64,000 nucleotides of DNA, from positions 62,001 to 126,000 of the forward strand of contig NZ_JABBCQ020000009.1 of the NCBI RefSeq assembly GCF_012844455.2, in the 5' to 3' direction. The notes beneath the pieces were generated by a model that made no database searches, was not told where the DNA came from, and worked only from the letters and a program-made list of their open reading frames with translations. Every line of letters begins with the position of its first letter. The stretch's first letter is position 1. Below, piece after piece: positions 7,664-16,776 of this stretch. Origin of the DNA: Comamonas suwonensis. Lineage in GTDB: Bacteria; Pseudomonadota; Gammaproteobacteria; Burkholderiales; Burkholderiaceae_C. The position numbers were made by a program, and so were the translations under genes.

Positions 7664-8301
7664 GGCGTGCCCATGCGCCACACGCGGCAGATCTCGTCGT
7701 TGGAGTCGCCGCGCCCCTGCAGGCCGGGCAGCACAGTCGAAACACCTTTGACCGTGCCTTTGTTCCAGCGCGGGTTTTCTAGGCAGGCGCCCACCAGATC
7801 ACCGGCGTTGGCCTTGCGGCGCATGGTGCTGGTAGAAAAATTGGCCTCGCCCTTGTTGTGCAGGAAGTCGATGAACGTGCCCTGCACAAATGCGTCGTAG
7901 CTGGGCCAGTACGCAAGCAAGCGCTGGGCCGCGCGCTCTGATTGCAGATACCGTCCCTTTTCCAGCTGATAACACTCGCCCGGGCTGTACCACTTGCCAG
8001 CGATCACGCCGGCGCCAGTGATGCCGTTGCATACGGTCAAGGGCGCGCCCTTGCCCAGCTTGTCGATATAGGGTGTGCCGATGTGTTTGCCGCTGGATTC
8101 ATAGAAGTGGCCCAACACCATGGCCACCTTCACACCCTGGCGGGTGTCGGGGTCAGCGGCCACGGCCTGCACATACTGGTCAGCCAGGCCTTGCTCGATG
8201 GCGGCCTGATCAGCAGCCAGGTAGGCGCCACCACCAGCCCCCAACGTCAGCACCAGTGCAGCCAGACGGCCAGCGAGAAAGCGGGGAATTTTGCTGCTCA
8301 T
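7660..8301 (-). CDS. Phage lysozyme (GH24-like endolysin, probable SAR type)
   Basis: The 213-residue protein starts with a weakly hydrophobic, Ala/Gly-rich N-terminal segment (LAALVLTLGAGGGAYLAA) typical of signal-arrest-release endolysins. A lysozyme-like domain follows, with a glutamate in HFYESSG, then PYIDKLGKGAPLTVCNGITG and the C-terminal NKGTVKGVSTVLPGLQGRGDSNDEICR block. It would cut peptidoglycan at lysis. The start overlaps the holin stop (ATGA), and the order holin-lysozyme-Rz/Rz1 is the classic cassette. The spacing of the catalytic residues differs from the textbook pattern, so the catalytic assignment is tentative. Confidence 0.82.
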   Translation of the reverse strand: MSSKIPRFLAGRLAALVLTLGAGGGAYLAADQAAIEQGLADQYVQAVAADPDTRQGVKVAMVLGHFYESSGKHIGTPYIDKLGKGAPLTVCNGITGAGVIAGKWYSPGECYQLEKGRYLQSERAAQRLLAYWPSYDAFVQGTFIDFLHNKGEANFSTSTMRRKANAGDLVGACLENPRWNKGTVKGVSTVLPGLQGRGDSNDEICRVWRMGTP

Positions 8302-8588
8302 GTGCGGCCTCCGCGCTGGGTACGGTCACGCAACTGCTGGCGTGTCTGAGCGCGCAAGTAGTCGCGGCGCCACTTCCAGATCAAGTAGGAGGCCTGCAAG
8401 GCCACAAATGCGATAGAGGCCAGTACCAGCCAGTCACTGAGGGGCAGGCCCGCAAGCCGGAATCCTCCTGCGGTGACTGCCCCAGGCGTGGCGTGATAGG
8501 CCGCGCTGGCAATGTCCTGCTTTTGCTCGGCCGTCAGATGCTGGTGGATGCCCAGCAGCGCCAGCATTGATGCGAGAGCTTTTTTCAT
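8298..8588 (-). CDS. Putative holin
   Basis: The 96-residue protein has one clear hydrophobic segment (WLVLASIAFVALQASYLIW) and a weaker one near the N-terminus (MKKALASMLALLGI), with a highly charged C-terminal tail (KWRRDYLRAQTRQQLRDRTQR). Size, topology and position directly upstream of, and overlapping, the lysozyme gene support a holin or pinholin. Its start codon lies exactly 31 nt after the late motif at 8620-8638, and the leader between them is a CCCCGGA/TCCGGGG hairpin, so lysis timing may be set by this element. Confidence 0.7.
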   Translation of the reverse strand: MKKALASMLALLGIHQHLTAEQKQDIASAAYHATPGAVTAGGFRLAGLPLSDWLVLASIAFVALQASYLIWKWRRDYLRAQTRQQLRDRTQRGGRT

Positions 8589-8619
8589 ACCCCGGAGTGT
8601 TCCGGGGCAGGGTTCTTTG

Positions 8620-8638
8620 GTCGAACCCTAGAGGGGTG
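8620..8638 (-). promoter_or_regulatory. Late motif copy 1 (upstream of holin)
   Basis: On the minus strand the site reads CACCCCTCTAGGGTTCGAC. It is identical at 19 bp to copies 2 and 3, and its 12-bp core CTAGGGTTCGAC is shared by all five copies. It ends 31 nt before the holin ATG. It is a putative late promoter or leader control element. Confidence 0.75.
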
Positions 8639-9208
8639 TCACACAGGCCAACCAGCGGTCACGTCATAGACCTGTACCGCCGCAAGATCGGGCAGCGCAT
8701 CAATGGCCTCATGATGGGCGCGCTCAGCAGTGAATGAAGCCTGCACATGCAAGGCGATGGCACAGGCGATGGCCTCCACGTCAGCTACCGAAATCGTCAC
8801 CCAGGCACCGGCCGCCTTGAAGTCCACCGTCTGCAGTCCAGAGCGCCGCGCATTAGCCACCACCGTGGTGATGCGGTTCTGGTCTTCAATGCCTGTGAGC
8901 ACGCGCATGCCGCCCACCATCACCCCGCCCGTTTCTACGGCCCAGCGCTTGGCCGTTATCCGCTTTTTAAGCGCATCCTTCGACTCCTCCAAAGTAGGCG
9001 GTGCAGGTTCAGGCGTTAACTCAGGCAGCGGGATAAGCTCTACCGTCCAACTCCCATTAACCCGCCGAAGTCTCTCAGTTAGAGGATTATGTTTAGGCAG
9101 TGGGTCGAGAGTTGCTGACGCAGGGTTGTGGCCAGTAGCAAATGGCGGCAGTTCAGCGGAACCAGCGTAATAGCCGTCATCGTCAAAAGAGTGGATTGTG
9201 TTGCTCAT
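8639..9208 (-). CDS. Tail fibre assembly-like protein (DUF4376)
   Basis: The 189-residue protein has a proline-rich middle (PLPELTPEPAPPTLEESKDA). Its C-terminal domain (KKRITAKRWAVETGG, then VLTGIEDQNRITTVV and VDFKAAGAWVTISVADVEAI) is recognisable as DUF4376, found in phage tail fibre assembly or adaptor proteins. It directly follows the fibre-like gene at 9212-10000, as fibre chaperones usually do. Whether it acts as a chaperone or is itself part of the fibre is not decidable here. Confidence 0.65.
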   Translation of the reverse strand: MSNTIHSFDDDGYYAGSAELPPFATGHNPASATLDPLPKHNPLTERLRRVNGSWTVELIPLPELTPEPAPPTLEESKDALKKRITAKRWAVETGGVMVGGMRVLTGIEDQNRITTVVANARRSGLQTVDFKAAGAWVTISVADVEAIACAIALHVQASFTAERAHHEAIDALPDLAAVQVYDVTAGWPV

Positions 9209-9211
9209 GAT

Positions 9212-10000
9212 TTAACGAGTGACGTAAGCAGTTGCGACTAAAGACTTGACACGGTTTTCGGAAGCTGTTGGAACTTGGCGGGAGGCGTCTAAGTTGACAT
9301 ATCGTGGGTAAATCACCCCGGAGTTTGGGTCTTCGATCGAGCCCAGATTCGCGTACTTCTGATTAGTACCACCGTAAAACACACCAGTAGCCATTTCGAT
9401 AATGGAAGTGCCAGTCACGGAGCCAAAAGTACCGCTGATATTCCGAATCGCATCCTCTTGTAGGTAGCCATTAACCAGCGCAGTATCAATCCCCCTGCCC
9501 AAGTCGGCGCTACGAATCACGCGAGCACGGGCGTCTTTGAGTACAAATGTTGATCCAGCGAAACCGTAAAACGCAGCCAAGTCTGGGTGGTCTGCTGTGT
9601 TGTAGGTTACGTCTGAACGCAGCTGAATACCGTGCTTAATGTTGGCCGCAGGTCCGTCGCTATAGAAGATCACTCCAGGGCGGTGCCATGGCGCACGCTC
9701 ATAAGCAGTCCCATTCCAAACCATGTGCCGGTGATGTGGAGCTGTCACCAATATCACCGGCCCCATGTTCGTGGTGGGAACAGTCGTATAGGTATTGTTT
9801 TGCGCAACCAACTTTCCAAGAGCAACAAGCAAAGTATCGGCAGCCGTCACTGGTGCGCCCGTAGTGGATGCCAATCCTGTCAGCGCAACCTGAAGTGCAT
9901 TGATCAGCGTTGCAGCGTCCAGCAAGTCGCCAGCTGGCAACTCCTGTAGACGTGCTGGTGTGGTGTCGGTGCGAAGTACGACAGGACGCCTGTTTTCCAT
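9212..10000 (-). CDS. Tail fibre / tail collar-like protein
   Basis: The 262-residue protein has an N-terminal helical region (ARLQELPAGDLLDAATLINALQ) followed by a beta-rich part. Its block FVLKDARARVIRSADLGRGID, continued by QEDAIRNISGTFG, matches the C-terminal collar-type domain of phage tail fibres. It probably forms a trimeric receptor-binding fibre tip. No variable repeat of the DGR is found here, which makes the location of the DGR targets elsewhere notable. The stop of the preceding 66-residue gene overlaps its ATG. Confidence 0.7.
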   Translation of the reverse strand: MENRRPVVLRTDTTPARLQELPAGDLLDAATLINALQVALTGLASTTGAPVTAADTLLVALGKLVAQNNTYTTVPTTNMGPVILVTAPHHRHMVWNGTAYERAPWHRPGVIFYSDGPAANIKHGIQLRSDVTYNTADHPDLAAFYGFAGSTFVLKDARARVIRSADLGRGIDTALVNGYLQEDAIRNISGTFGSVTGTSIIEMATGVFYGGTNQKYANLGSIEDPNSGVIYPRYVNLDASRQVPTASENRVKSLVATAYVTR

Positions 10001-10200
10001 TACAGCCCCACCTGTACCGCAACACCCGCTGCGTCATACACGGGCAAAGTCCAAGTGGAGCCCGCAATCAATTCAATCAAGACAGCCGCCGTATCCGTCT
10101 GAAAAACTGGCAGCCGCTGCACCACCCCGGCCAGCACGTCACCCACAGGTAGCTGCTGATTTCTGCCGCCGATTCGGACTATGGGCTTTCGCATCACCAT
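10000..10200 (-). CDS. Small phage virion-region protein, unknown
   Basis: The 66-residue protein (MVMRKPIVRIGGRNQQLPVG...) is translationally coupled on both sides: its start overlaps the end of the upstream gene and its stop overlaps the ATG of the fibre gene. The GGRNQQLPVGD opening resembles the short N-terminal motifs of neighbouring fibre and attachment proteins. No function is assigned. Confidence 0.6.
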   Translation of the reverse strand: MVMRKPIVRIGGRNQQLPVGDVLAGVVQRLPVFQTDTAAVLIELIAGSTWTLPVYDAAGVAVQVGL

Positions 10201-10730
10201 CAGAGCCCCACAAAGCCCAGGTCATCTGTCACCAGCTCCGTCTCGCTCTTGGCCACGCCCAGCTCCTGGCAAATCTTGCCAGCACTGGCCGTATCTGCAG
10301 AGTCCAGAGGCGCAGCGATGACCCCGCCCGCAGTTCCCAGCCAGTAGCGTGAGCCGGGAGCGAGCCCTGTCAACGCGGAATTAGTGGTATCCAGCGGGTA
10401 GACGGTCGCCTGGCCGGCACTCGCCACGGCATCTTTCAGGTAGCCGTCTGCTTGCCGCGCATTACTGTTGTCCGCAAGACGGACGTTAATAGCGCCCGCA
10501 TTGCTGTGGAAATTGACAAATTTTCCGGCTCCAATGGCTTCGCTTGCTGGGCAACTAATGGTGTTCGCGCCAATGCCAGTCGGCATCAGGCTCATATCCA
10601 GCTTGCCGCTGGAGTCGGTCGCAATCAGTTTCCCGGCATCCGCCGCGCCAGTTGATATGGCCAGGCCAAAAATTTGTTTGGTCTTCCCGGCCACACGGGC
10701 CAAGAATCCTTGGGTAGGCTGAGTTGCCAT
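10200..10730 (-). CDS. Phage structural protein (decoration/fibre-like), unknown
   Basis: The 176-residue protein is rich in Ala, Gly, Ser and Thr. Blocks such as PASEAIGAGKFVNFHSNAG, QADGYLKDAVASAGQ and GLAPGSRYWLGTAGG resemble beta-rich head or tail decoration domains that often occur in phage fibre-associated proteins. It lies in the tail part of the late operon. Family not recognised. Confidence 0.55.
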   Translation of the reverse strand: MATQPTQGFLARVAGKTKQIFGLAISTGAADAGKLIATDSSGKLDMSLMPTGIGANTISCPASEAIGAGKFVNFHSNAGAINVRLADNSNARQADGYLKDAVASAGQATVYPLDTTNSALTGLAPGSRYWLGTAGGVIAAPLDSADTASAGKICQELGVAKSETELVTDDLGFVGL

Positions 10731-10733
10731 GAC

Positions 10734-11315
10734 TTACTCCAGTTCGATAGGGTCTTGAATATTCAAAAGCAGGCGAGTCGCTGACAGGGCCGTGCCTATC
10801 AATACGTCATGCCCGGTCTGGGGTGGGGTCTGGGTCAAGCGGCCCTGAGCACTCAAAAAGACGCGCACGCCAGGCAGCCACTGCCAGCCAGCGTCATCAA
10901 TGTGACCCATGCGCTGCACATGGATGGGCTGTCCGCCCGTGGCTGCGCTCACCGTCACGCCCAGCAGCGCCAGCACATCCCTCTCAAAGTTGCAATCTGC
11001 TGGCCACACCGAACCAAACAAGTCTTCATAGACAGCAAGTAATGCGCTGGTAGCCATGCCCGCAGTACGCTGCATGATCTGTCCGCCGGCAGGACCGGGG
11101 ATTCCAGTCGGTCCGGGCGGCCCCTGTACGCACTCACTCAGAAGCTGCAGCTTTTCAACTGGCTCCAGCAGAGTGTTGTCGTGGCCAGCCTCCAGCAGCA
11201 GTTGCTCGGTGGGAACTTCCAGAATCTCATCGGAGCCCTGGGGCTCCAGCAGCACAACAGTTTCGACCTTCTCCTGTAGCACCGATTCAGTTTCGACTTG
11301 CAGCAGATCAGGCAT
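10734..11315 (-). CDS. Phage structural protein with short collagen-like motif
   Basis: The 193-residue product starts at the ATG at 11315, preceded by AGGTGG; the reading frame is open further upstream but would overlap the previous gene. The N-terminal third is acidic and Leu/Glu-rich (coiled-coil-like). A short collagen-type GPPGPTGIPGPAGG follows, then a globular C-terminal domain. Such triple-helix fragments are common in phage fibres. A role in the tail is inferred from this and from position. Confidence 0.6.
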   Translation of the reverse strand: MPDLLQVETESVLQEKVETVVLLEPQGSDEILEVPTEQLLLEAGHDNTLLEPVEKLQLLSECVQGPPGPTGIPGPAGGQIMQRTAGMATSALLAVYEDLFGSVWPADCNFERDVLALLGVTVSAATGGQPIHVQRMGHIDDAGWQWLPGVRVFLSAQGRLTQTPPQTGHDVLIGTALSATRLLLNIQDPIELE

Positions 11316-11745
11316 CGACCACCTCACCTGAAAATGGCAAACCCAAGCTATCGCCAACAAACCTGCCACCTACATCAATCACGAGGCCACGAGTCACTTC
11401 CGGCGATACCACTACGGAGCCAGTCATGCGGCGGATGACTGTTCCATTGGGGAATTCAATCTCTAGGTCATAGACAGCGGACTGCCAATTCATGGCTGCA
11501 GTGTCGGCCGCACTGATGAATAAGTGAATCGTGCCTGCGGTACCGCCCAGCACAATGCGGCCGTTCTCCGTACTCAGACCAATCAGCACCTCGTCGCTTC
11601 CAATGTCTTCACGAAAATGGGAGCGCGCCTTGCACCCCGTCAGATCCACAGGCACGGCCTTGGTTTTGGTGCCCGTCAACCAAGTAAATGTCTTGTCGAA
11701 CGTGGCACCCTGGTCGATTTCAAGTTTGACTTTGTGGGCAGGCAT
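11308..11745 (-). CDS. Phage structural protein, unknown (beta-rich)
   Basis: The 145-residue protein begins MPAHKVKLEIDQGATFDKTF, and its alternating hydrophobic pattern suggests a beta-sandwich. Similar openings occur in phage baseplate and tail-attachment proteins, but I cannot name the family. The start codon lies exactly 31 nt after late motif copy 2 and is itself inside a potential hairpin. Little else can be said. Confidence 0.55.
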   Translation of the reverse strand: MPAHKVKLEIDQGATFDKTFTWLTGTKTKAVPVDLTGCKARSHFREDIGSDEVLIGLSTENGRIVLGGTAGTIHLFISAADTAAMNWQSAVYDLEIEFPNGTVIRRMTGSVVVSPEVTRGLVIDVGGRFVGDSLGLPFSGEVVDA

Positions 11746-11776
11746 GGATGGCAGTGTGAGTGTCTGCCCCCATGCC

Positions 11777-11795
11777 GTCGAACCCTAGAGGGGTG
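11777..11795 (-). promoter_or_regulatory. Late motif copy 2
   Basis: The minus strand reads CACCCCTCTAGGGTTCGAC, identical to copies 1 and 3. It lies between the stop of the gene at 11802-12827 and the start at 11745, with 31 nt to the ATG. The 31-nt leader can pair GGCATGG with the CCATGCC that contains the start codon. Confidence 0.75.
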
Positions 11796-11801
11796 CTGTC
11801 C

Positions 11802-12827
11802 TTACATCGACACGCTGGTGCTCATTCCGTTACTCACACCTGCACCGATACCGTTCAAGCTCGCAGCAGCTGCATCACCCACCATCTTGATTTGTGCCAG
11901 CGCTGCGTTCGCACGCAACTGCGCCGTTTCCAGCTGAGAGCGCATATTCGACTCTTCGGCCTTGCTTTTAAGCTCGGCGTCCGTGATCGACAGGCGGATG
12001 AATGGCTCCAGTGCCGAGTTCTGGGCTTGATAGAGACTGACAAGCGTGCGCGCAGCATCGTTTTTCAGGTTGGTGATATTCGATGCCAGCTGCGAGGCCA
12101 CTTGCGGGCCCATCATCACGGTCTTCACATACTCGCCCACAGAACTGATGGCCTGCGAGAACTGATCCACTACGGTCTTGACCGCGAAGCGCACGTTCTC
12201 CACCTCTGTCTCAAAGCTCTTGATGGCAATGTCGCGGCTGGCCTCGGCCAGCTTGTCGCGGCCGCCTTGGCGAATCAATGCAGCCTCATGCAGCATGGCG
12301 CCGGGCGGCAGTGGCCAGCCAGCGCGGGCATAGCGCTCCTGCACCGTATTCAAGTCGCGCTCTGCCTCACGCAAGATGCGGGAGCGGCCGCGCTCCCACA
12401 GCGCGGACTCCACCGCATGACTGATGCCGGTGCCACCTTCATTGATGGCTCGCTCGCACCACTTCAGGGCCGAAGCCATGAGAGACATATCCGGGAAGGC
12501 AATACCCAGCATGTCCTTGAAAGCCTTATCAATCAGCGCTGACAGCTCGCCATTCTTGGCATCAAAGTACGCCATGGCCGCGTTAGGATCGTCAAAACTC
12601 AGGTTCTTGGGCACTTCGGCCGGCATGAATGACTGGTTCAGGATCGGTGCCGTGTAGTGCGGCGCCGTTCCCACGGTCGCCACCATGTCATGGGTAAAGC
12701 CCTGAGCGCTGCGAAACGACTCCATCGCCATGGCCCACTTGGCGTTGAAGATCTGCGTTGTTTGCAGCGCGGGGCCGGTCACTCCGGCAGGGATGGTGAC
12801 AATGGGGGCGATAGGTAGTGTGGCCAT
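11802..12827 (-). CDS. Helical phage virion protein, unknown
   Basis: The 341-residue protein is mostly alpha-helical. A long amphipathic region (residues about 100-330) has few Cys or Pro, and the Gly/Ser-rich tail reads GIGAGVSNGMSTSVSM. An SD (GGAGGA) precedes the ATG. Its position between tail proteins suggests an internal or tail-associated virion component; in podoviruses similar helical proteins are ejected with DNA. That role is inference. Confidence 0.55.
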   Translation of the reverse strand: MATLPIAPIVTIPAGVTGPALQTTQIFNAKWAMAMESFRSAQGFTHDMVATVGTAPHYTAPILNQSFMPAEVPKNLSFDDPNAAMAYFDAKNGELSALIDKAFKDMLGIAFPDMSLMASALKWCERAINEGGTGISHAVESALWERGRSRILREAERDLNTVQERYARAGWPLPPGAMLHEAALIRQGGRDKLAEASRDIAIKSFETEVENVRFAVKTVVDQFSQAISSVGEYVKTVMMGPQVASQLASNITNLKNDAARTLVSLYQAQNSALEPFIRLSITDAELKSKAEESNMRSQLETAQLRANAALAQIKMVGDAAAASLNGIGAGVSNGMSTSVSM

Positions 12828-12829
12828 TT

Positions 12830-14635
12830 TTAGATCCTCCGGGTGGACTCGTTGATCACGAAGCGCACCGCATCCACCGTAAAGGGAGCACCATCGACAT
12901 TAGAGAAAGTGGGCGTGAGATAGGTGCTGCGCAAGCCGCGCCCTAAATCAAACCGCAGCTCGCGCATGCTCTCGCCGTGGCCGCGTGCCGGATAGTCGTA
13001 GTCAGCGGGCTGGCCGCCCAGCAGCGCGGCGATATTCAGGCTCATCGCGCCAGCAGCTGCGCCCAGATAGCAGTAGCTTGCGGTCTTGATCTGGGGGCTG
13101 CCAAAGTCAAGCTGACCAAAGCCAAAGCGCGCGGCGATGGGCTGCCCCGCATCGTCTGCGCCCTCCAGTAGGAAGAGACCGTTTTCATTCGCCCCGTAGC
13201 ACTTGTCAGATATAGACATGAAGCTATTGAATTCATAGCTATCGTATTGGGTCGTGCCGCCAGACTGGCGCATGCAGAACACTTCGTTCAGGCCAGAGAG
13301 CACGGTCATCGAGCCGCCCAGCACGGCGCGCATGGGCTTGAGCGGCAGCGTCACCACGCCCCGCGCAGCCATGTTGCCGCCCAGCATCAAGCTACCGGCA
13401 ATCGTCACATCGCCAAGGGCTGCTTCCTTGTAAGCGGCCATTGAGCCAGAAACATTGAGAGTCATGGGCCGTGTCGGCAGCCGGGCGACCGCATGAAAGG
13501 CCGAGTTACCCTTGAGCGTCAGGCGACTGTTTCCAAAAGGTAGTTCATCCGCTGGCCAAGCCCGAGCGAACGCAAAGAGCGGCGGCAGCTTGAGCGCCAA
13601 GCGCCCAAACAGGCGCTCTGACACGATCATGCTGGGGGTGGGCAACTGCATATCCAGCTGGCCGGAGATACCTACCAGAACATAGCCAGCCGTCAGCGGC
13701 GCTGGCAGGGTCAGGCTCAGCAGCGAGAAAGCCGGTGCCGTGATGGCCCCGCTCATAAAAGTCGTCGTCTGGGCGGGCAGCGCCAAGTTCAGCAGCGCGC
13801 CGGCGCCATCGCGGGCGGCGGTCCTGACGAGAGGGATGCGAAGGCTCAGAGTGCCGGTAATCTCCAGCTCTGGATCTGCTGGGAACTCTGGAGCCAGACT
13901 GCGCAGCACAGGATCGAATATCTCGTCGTCGCCCGCATACAGCGAGGCCTGCAGCAGCAGGGTGCTGTCACCTGATGCCGTGTCAGTGCTCCTGTAAATC
14001 TCGATGCCGTCCATGAGATAGCTGACGATGCCGCCTTTGCGCAGCACCTCGAACTGCGTCAAGGCGGTAAAAGCTCGGGCACCGTTGCGGTTTTGGCCAC
14101 CTTCGATCACACGGGCATAGCCGCGCGAGAGATAAAAGCCGAACCGAACTTGCAGACCGTTGTAAACCTGCGCCCCTGTGTGCCCACTAAGGCCGCAGAT
14201 CGCGCCGATGCTGCTGGGTGCACCGCGAAACGTCGCGCTCACATCCCCTTGAACAGATGCAATCGAGTGCGCGCCTGCATCCCAACCCAGATGGTAGTCC
14301 CAGCGCCCAGGTACAGAGGCGATCCCCTCTTGTCCACGTTCCGCTGGGTAGTGAACCAAAATAGTCTCTTCCCAGCAGGTGTATGCGTAGTAGGACTCGC
14401 TGGTGATAACGCCCGAGCCGGGGGGTAATTTGTCGGGAACGTAATGAGCCGTTGTCTGCCCGGTGCGAGGGTCGGTCACAAACTGGTAATGGCCAGGAAC
14501 CAAGTGGTTGACCACCATCTTGTATCCGCAAACCGTGCGCTTCTCCCACACATCACGCGCAGGACGCGGGGCAATGAAGGGCCGCCCCGCAATTGCAGGG
14601 ATGTAAGTCTTACCTTTGATCAGTGAATTAGCCAC
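12830..14635 (-). CDS. Large beta-rich tail protein, unknown
   Basis: The 601-residue protein starts with a basic region (TYIPAIAGRPFIAPRPARD) and a probable jelly-roll domain at about residues 110-230 (WDYHLGWDAGAHSIASVQGD...VRFGFYLSRGYARVIEGG). The central part holds several similar beta segments around LSLTLPAPLTAGYVLVGISG and LALKLPPLFAFARAWPADE, which look like an internal repeat. A tail fibre or spike role is likely from composition and place. I cannot name a family. Confidence 0.55.
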   Translation of the reverse strand: MANSLIKGKTYIPAIAGRPFIAPRPARDVWEKRTVCGYKMVVNHLVPGHYQFVTDPRTGQTTAHYVPDKLPPGSGVITSESYYAYTCWEETILVHYPAERGQEGIASVPGRWDYHLGWDAGAHSIASVQGDVSATFRGAPSSIGAICGLSGHTGAQVYNGLQVRFGFYLSRGYARVIEGGQNRNGARAFTALTQFEVLRKGGIVSYLMDGIEIYRSTDTASGDSTLLLQASLYAGDDEIFDPVLRSLAPEFPADPELEITGTLSLRIPLVRTAARDGAGALLNLALPAQTTTFMSGAITAPAFSLLSLTLPAPLTAGYVLVGISGQLDMQLPTPSMIVSERLFGRLALKLPPLFAFARAWPADELPFGNSRLTLKGNSAFHAVARLPTRPMTLNVSGSMAAYKEAALGDVTIAGSLMLGGNMAARGVVTLPLKPMRAVLGGSMTVLSGLNEVFCMRQSGGTTQYDSYEFNSFMSISDKCYGANENGLFLLEGADDAGQPIAARFGFGQLDFGSPQIKTASYCYLGAAAGAMSLNIAALLGGQPADYDYPARGHGESMRELRFDLGRGLRSTYLTPTFSNVDGAPFTVDAVRFVINESTRRI

Positions 14636-14645
14636 AGCTCATCCT

Positions 14646-16271
14646 TCATGCGTTCGGCGGTGTAAATCGGCTATCGCTTACCCATGGGGCGCCGGGTGTG
14701 GCATTGGCCGGCGCTGCCCCGTCTCGCAGCTTTGTCACTTGCGAGAACTCCAGCAGGTGAGCCCGCGAAGTGATTTTTTGCGGTGCCCGTGCCTTGTCTG
14801 ACAGTGTTGCGCGCAGCGTCCAGGTCGCACCCAAGTCACCGGACTGGTACAACACATAGCCGAGCCCCGGCTCATAGACGGGAACCACAATCGTGTCTTT
14901 GGAGATGGCTCTGGCCACGCCCACGCACCACCCCGGCCACGGCATCGGTGGCTGCCACTGGATGTTCACACCATCCGTGGTGAACAGGCAGCGCGGCGGG
15001 TTGTCTCGGTAGTCGGCTGCACCCAAGGGGCGCACAACAAACAGCGCTCCGCCCTTGATAGGGATGCCCACCCAGCCCGCCAAGTAGCCCACAGCTGCAG
15101 CCTCCGCGCCATCCCAGCCGCTCTCTCCCGGTGGCGTCACGCTGTCCTCCAAAACAGCCGTTTCAACCACCGTGCGGGATACAAAATCGACCACACCAAG
15201 TTTGATCTTGGCGTTTACCGCATGGTTTCCAGGCCTTACCTCCATCACATAGGGAATGGCCATAAGTACCACTGCCTGCTGCGGGTTCAAGGGCACAGTC
15301 ACCGATGAAAAAAAGTTCACTGCGAGATTGAACGTGGGCGCGTACTGTGTGTGCGAGTTCAGAGACAGAACGGTGTCGGTGAACTCCTGCAAAATTGGCG
15401 CGCTGTCCAGGGTTGCGAAGTTCAGGCCACCATCCTCTGAGTAATGAAACTCAATGCCTGGGCACTGACTCACATCGATGGGGTGCGGCAAATCAAACAG
15501 GGGGTATTCGGGCCGCATATAGGAACCGATCCCGAAGCGCCCCAAGGGGCTGACCGTAATTGCGGCAAAGTCCTTGGCCAACTGGTATGCAACCGTCTTG
15601 ATATTCGCGTAAAGCTGACGGCTGCCCACATCCACAACGTAGAAAAAGCAGTACTGCCCGTCGATACAGGTCACACCTGACAACGCCTCGTAGAGCCACT
15701 GGCTTTTTTCGCCGCTGCGCACCAATGTCGGAGCCGTCATCTGAATATTGGTCGTGAATTCACTCACCGTTCCCAGATAGGTCTGAGTCGCCTTGATCGC
15801 GTAAACATTCCCGTAGGAGGTTCCATTGCGGGACTGGTACTGCACCGCATCAAGCACATAGGCTGGCCAGCCATTGAAGTCCGCAACCTTCTCGGCGTCC
15901 CCCTTCGCCCAAGTCATCTTGAGAACGCTCGCCTTGCCGTTGCCGTAGTAATTGAGCGCTGTGGAATTCCATGCCTCGGTTTCGTCGCGCAGCATCACCT
16001 GGCCCCGGACACGAAAAACGCCTCGCGCATCAGCGCTGGCCACCGCGCGCACCAGACCATCGGAGAATGTTCCCGAGCTCAGATAGGCATCCAGCTCCTG
16101 CTCTGGCGCCGGATCGACATACAAACGCTCACCCACCTTGCGGGAAACAGAGCCATCTGCATTCTTGCGGCGCAGGGCCGGGGTGTCCATCGCGCCGAGC
16201 ATGCGGGCCTGACGCACACCCACACCAGCGCCGGCAGAGCCTTGCTGATAGGGAAACTTGGAGTAATCCAT
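14646..16271 (-). CDS. Tail protein with Asp-box (BNR) repeats
   Basis: The 541-residue product uses the ATG at 16271 (GAGGGCGGG before it), which leaves no overlap with the previous gene. At least two Asp-box motifs are visible, YSEDGGLNFATL and YQSGDLGATWTL, as in sialidase-type beta-propellers. This suggests a propeller-shaped tail or host-surface-binding protein. No full sialidase active site was recognised, so enzymatic activity is not claimed. Confidence 0.6.
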   Translation of the reverse strand: MDYSKFPYQQGSAGAGVGVRQARMLGAMDTPALRRKNADGSVSRKVGERLYVDPAPEQELDAYLSSGTFSDGLVRAVASADARGVFRVRGQVMLRDETEAWNSTALNYYGNGKASVLKMTWAKGDAEKVADFNGWPAYVLDAVQYQSRNGTSYGNVYAIKATQTYLGTVSEFTTNIQMTAPTLVRSGEKSQWLYEALSGVTCIDGQYCFFYVVDVGSRQLYANIKTVAYQLAKDFAAITVSPLGRFGIGSYMRPEYPLFDLPHPIDVSQCPGIEFHYSEDGGLNFATLDSAPILQEFTDTVLSLNSHTQYAPTFNLAVNFFSSVTVPLNPQQAVVLMAIPYVMEVRPGNHAVNAKIKLGVVDFVSRTVVETAVLEDSVTPPGESGWDGAEAAAVGYLAGWVGIPIKGGALFVVRPLGAADYRDNPPRCLFTTDGVNIQWQPPMPWPGWCVGVARAISKDTIVVPVYEPGLGYVLYQSGDLGATWTLRATLSDKARAPQKITSRAHLLEFSQVTKLRDGAAPANATPGAPWVSDSRFTPPNA

Positions 16272-16287
16272 CCCGCCCTCGCCGCGT

Positions 16288-16752
16288 TTACAGGCTGGAA
16301 GGCACGGTGGCGCTGGCCGCGTCAATCGTCAACGTCGCGCCAGAGGCAACCGCCAGGCTGCTTAGTGCCAAGTCGGAGCCCTGGTCCGTGACAAGCCCCA
16401 CTTTGCCCTGAATGCGAACGCTCGTGCTGCTGGCACTGCCGTCATCGCTGGGCGACTGGTAGCGAAAGAAAGATGCCGTGCCCGAGTTCACCGCCACGCC
16501 AGACCAGACCACACCGGCAGGCTTGGAGACAGAACCGTTGACGGGGCTCTCCCACGCCAGAGGGTCGCCACTGCCATCGACGCTGTAGGTCGCAAGTAGC
16601 GTGGCAGAACCAATGGCCGCATCAGCGTCCGCAGGGCGCGAGCCTGCATAGAGCATCAGCACGCAGTCGGCCATGATGGCGCCAGCAGGCGCAGCGCCCA
16701 GGGCAGCAGCGGCCGCGTTGTTGCGGTAGGCAGTAGAAAATTGCAAAGACAT
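16288..16752 (-). CDS. Phage virion-region protein, unknown
   Basis: The 154-residue protein (MSLQFSTAYRNNAAAAALG...) is Ala/Ser/Gly-rich and predicted beta-rich. A clear SD (CAGGAG) is present. The opening SLQFSTAYRNN resembles small proteins that neighbour tail-fibre or minor-tail genes in other phages, but no family name is certain. Confidence 0.55.
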   Translation of the reverse strand: MSLQFSTAYRNNAAAAALGAAPAGAIMADCVLMLYAGSRPADADAAIGSATLLATYSVDGSGDPLAWESPVNGSVSKPAGVVWSGVAVNSGTASFFRYQSPSDDGSASSTSVRIQGKVGLVTDQGSDLALSSLAVASGATLTIDAASATVPSSL

Positions 16753-16776
16753 AAGGGCTCCTGGTGAATACGGGAC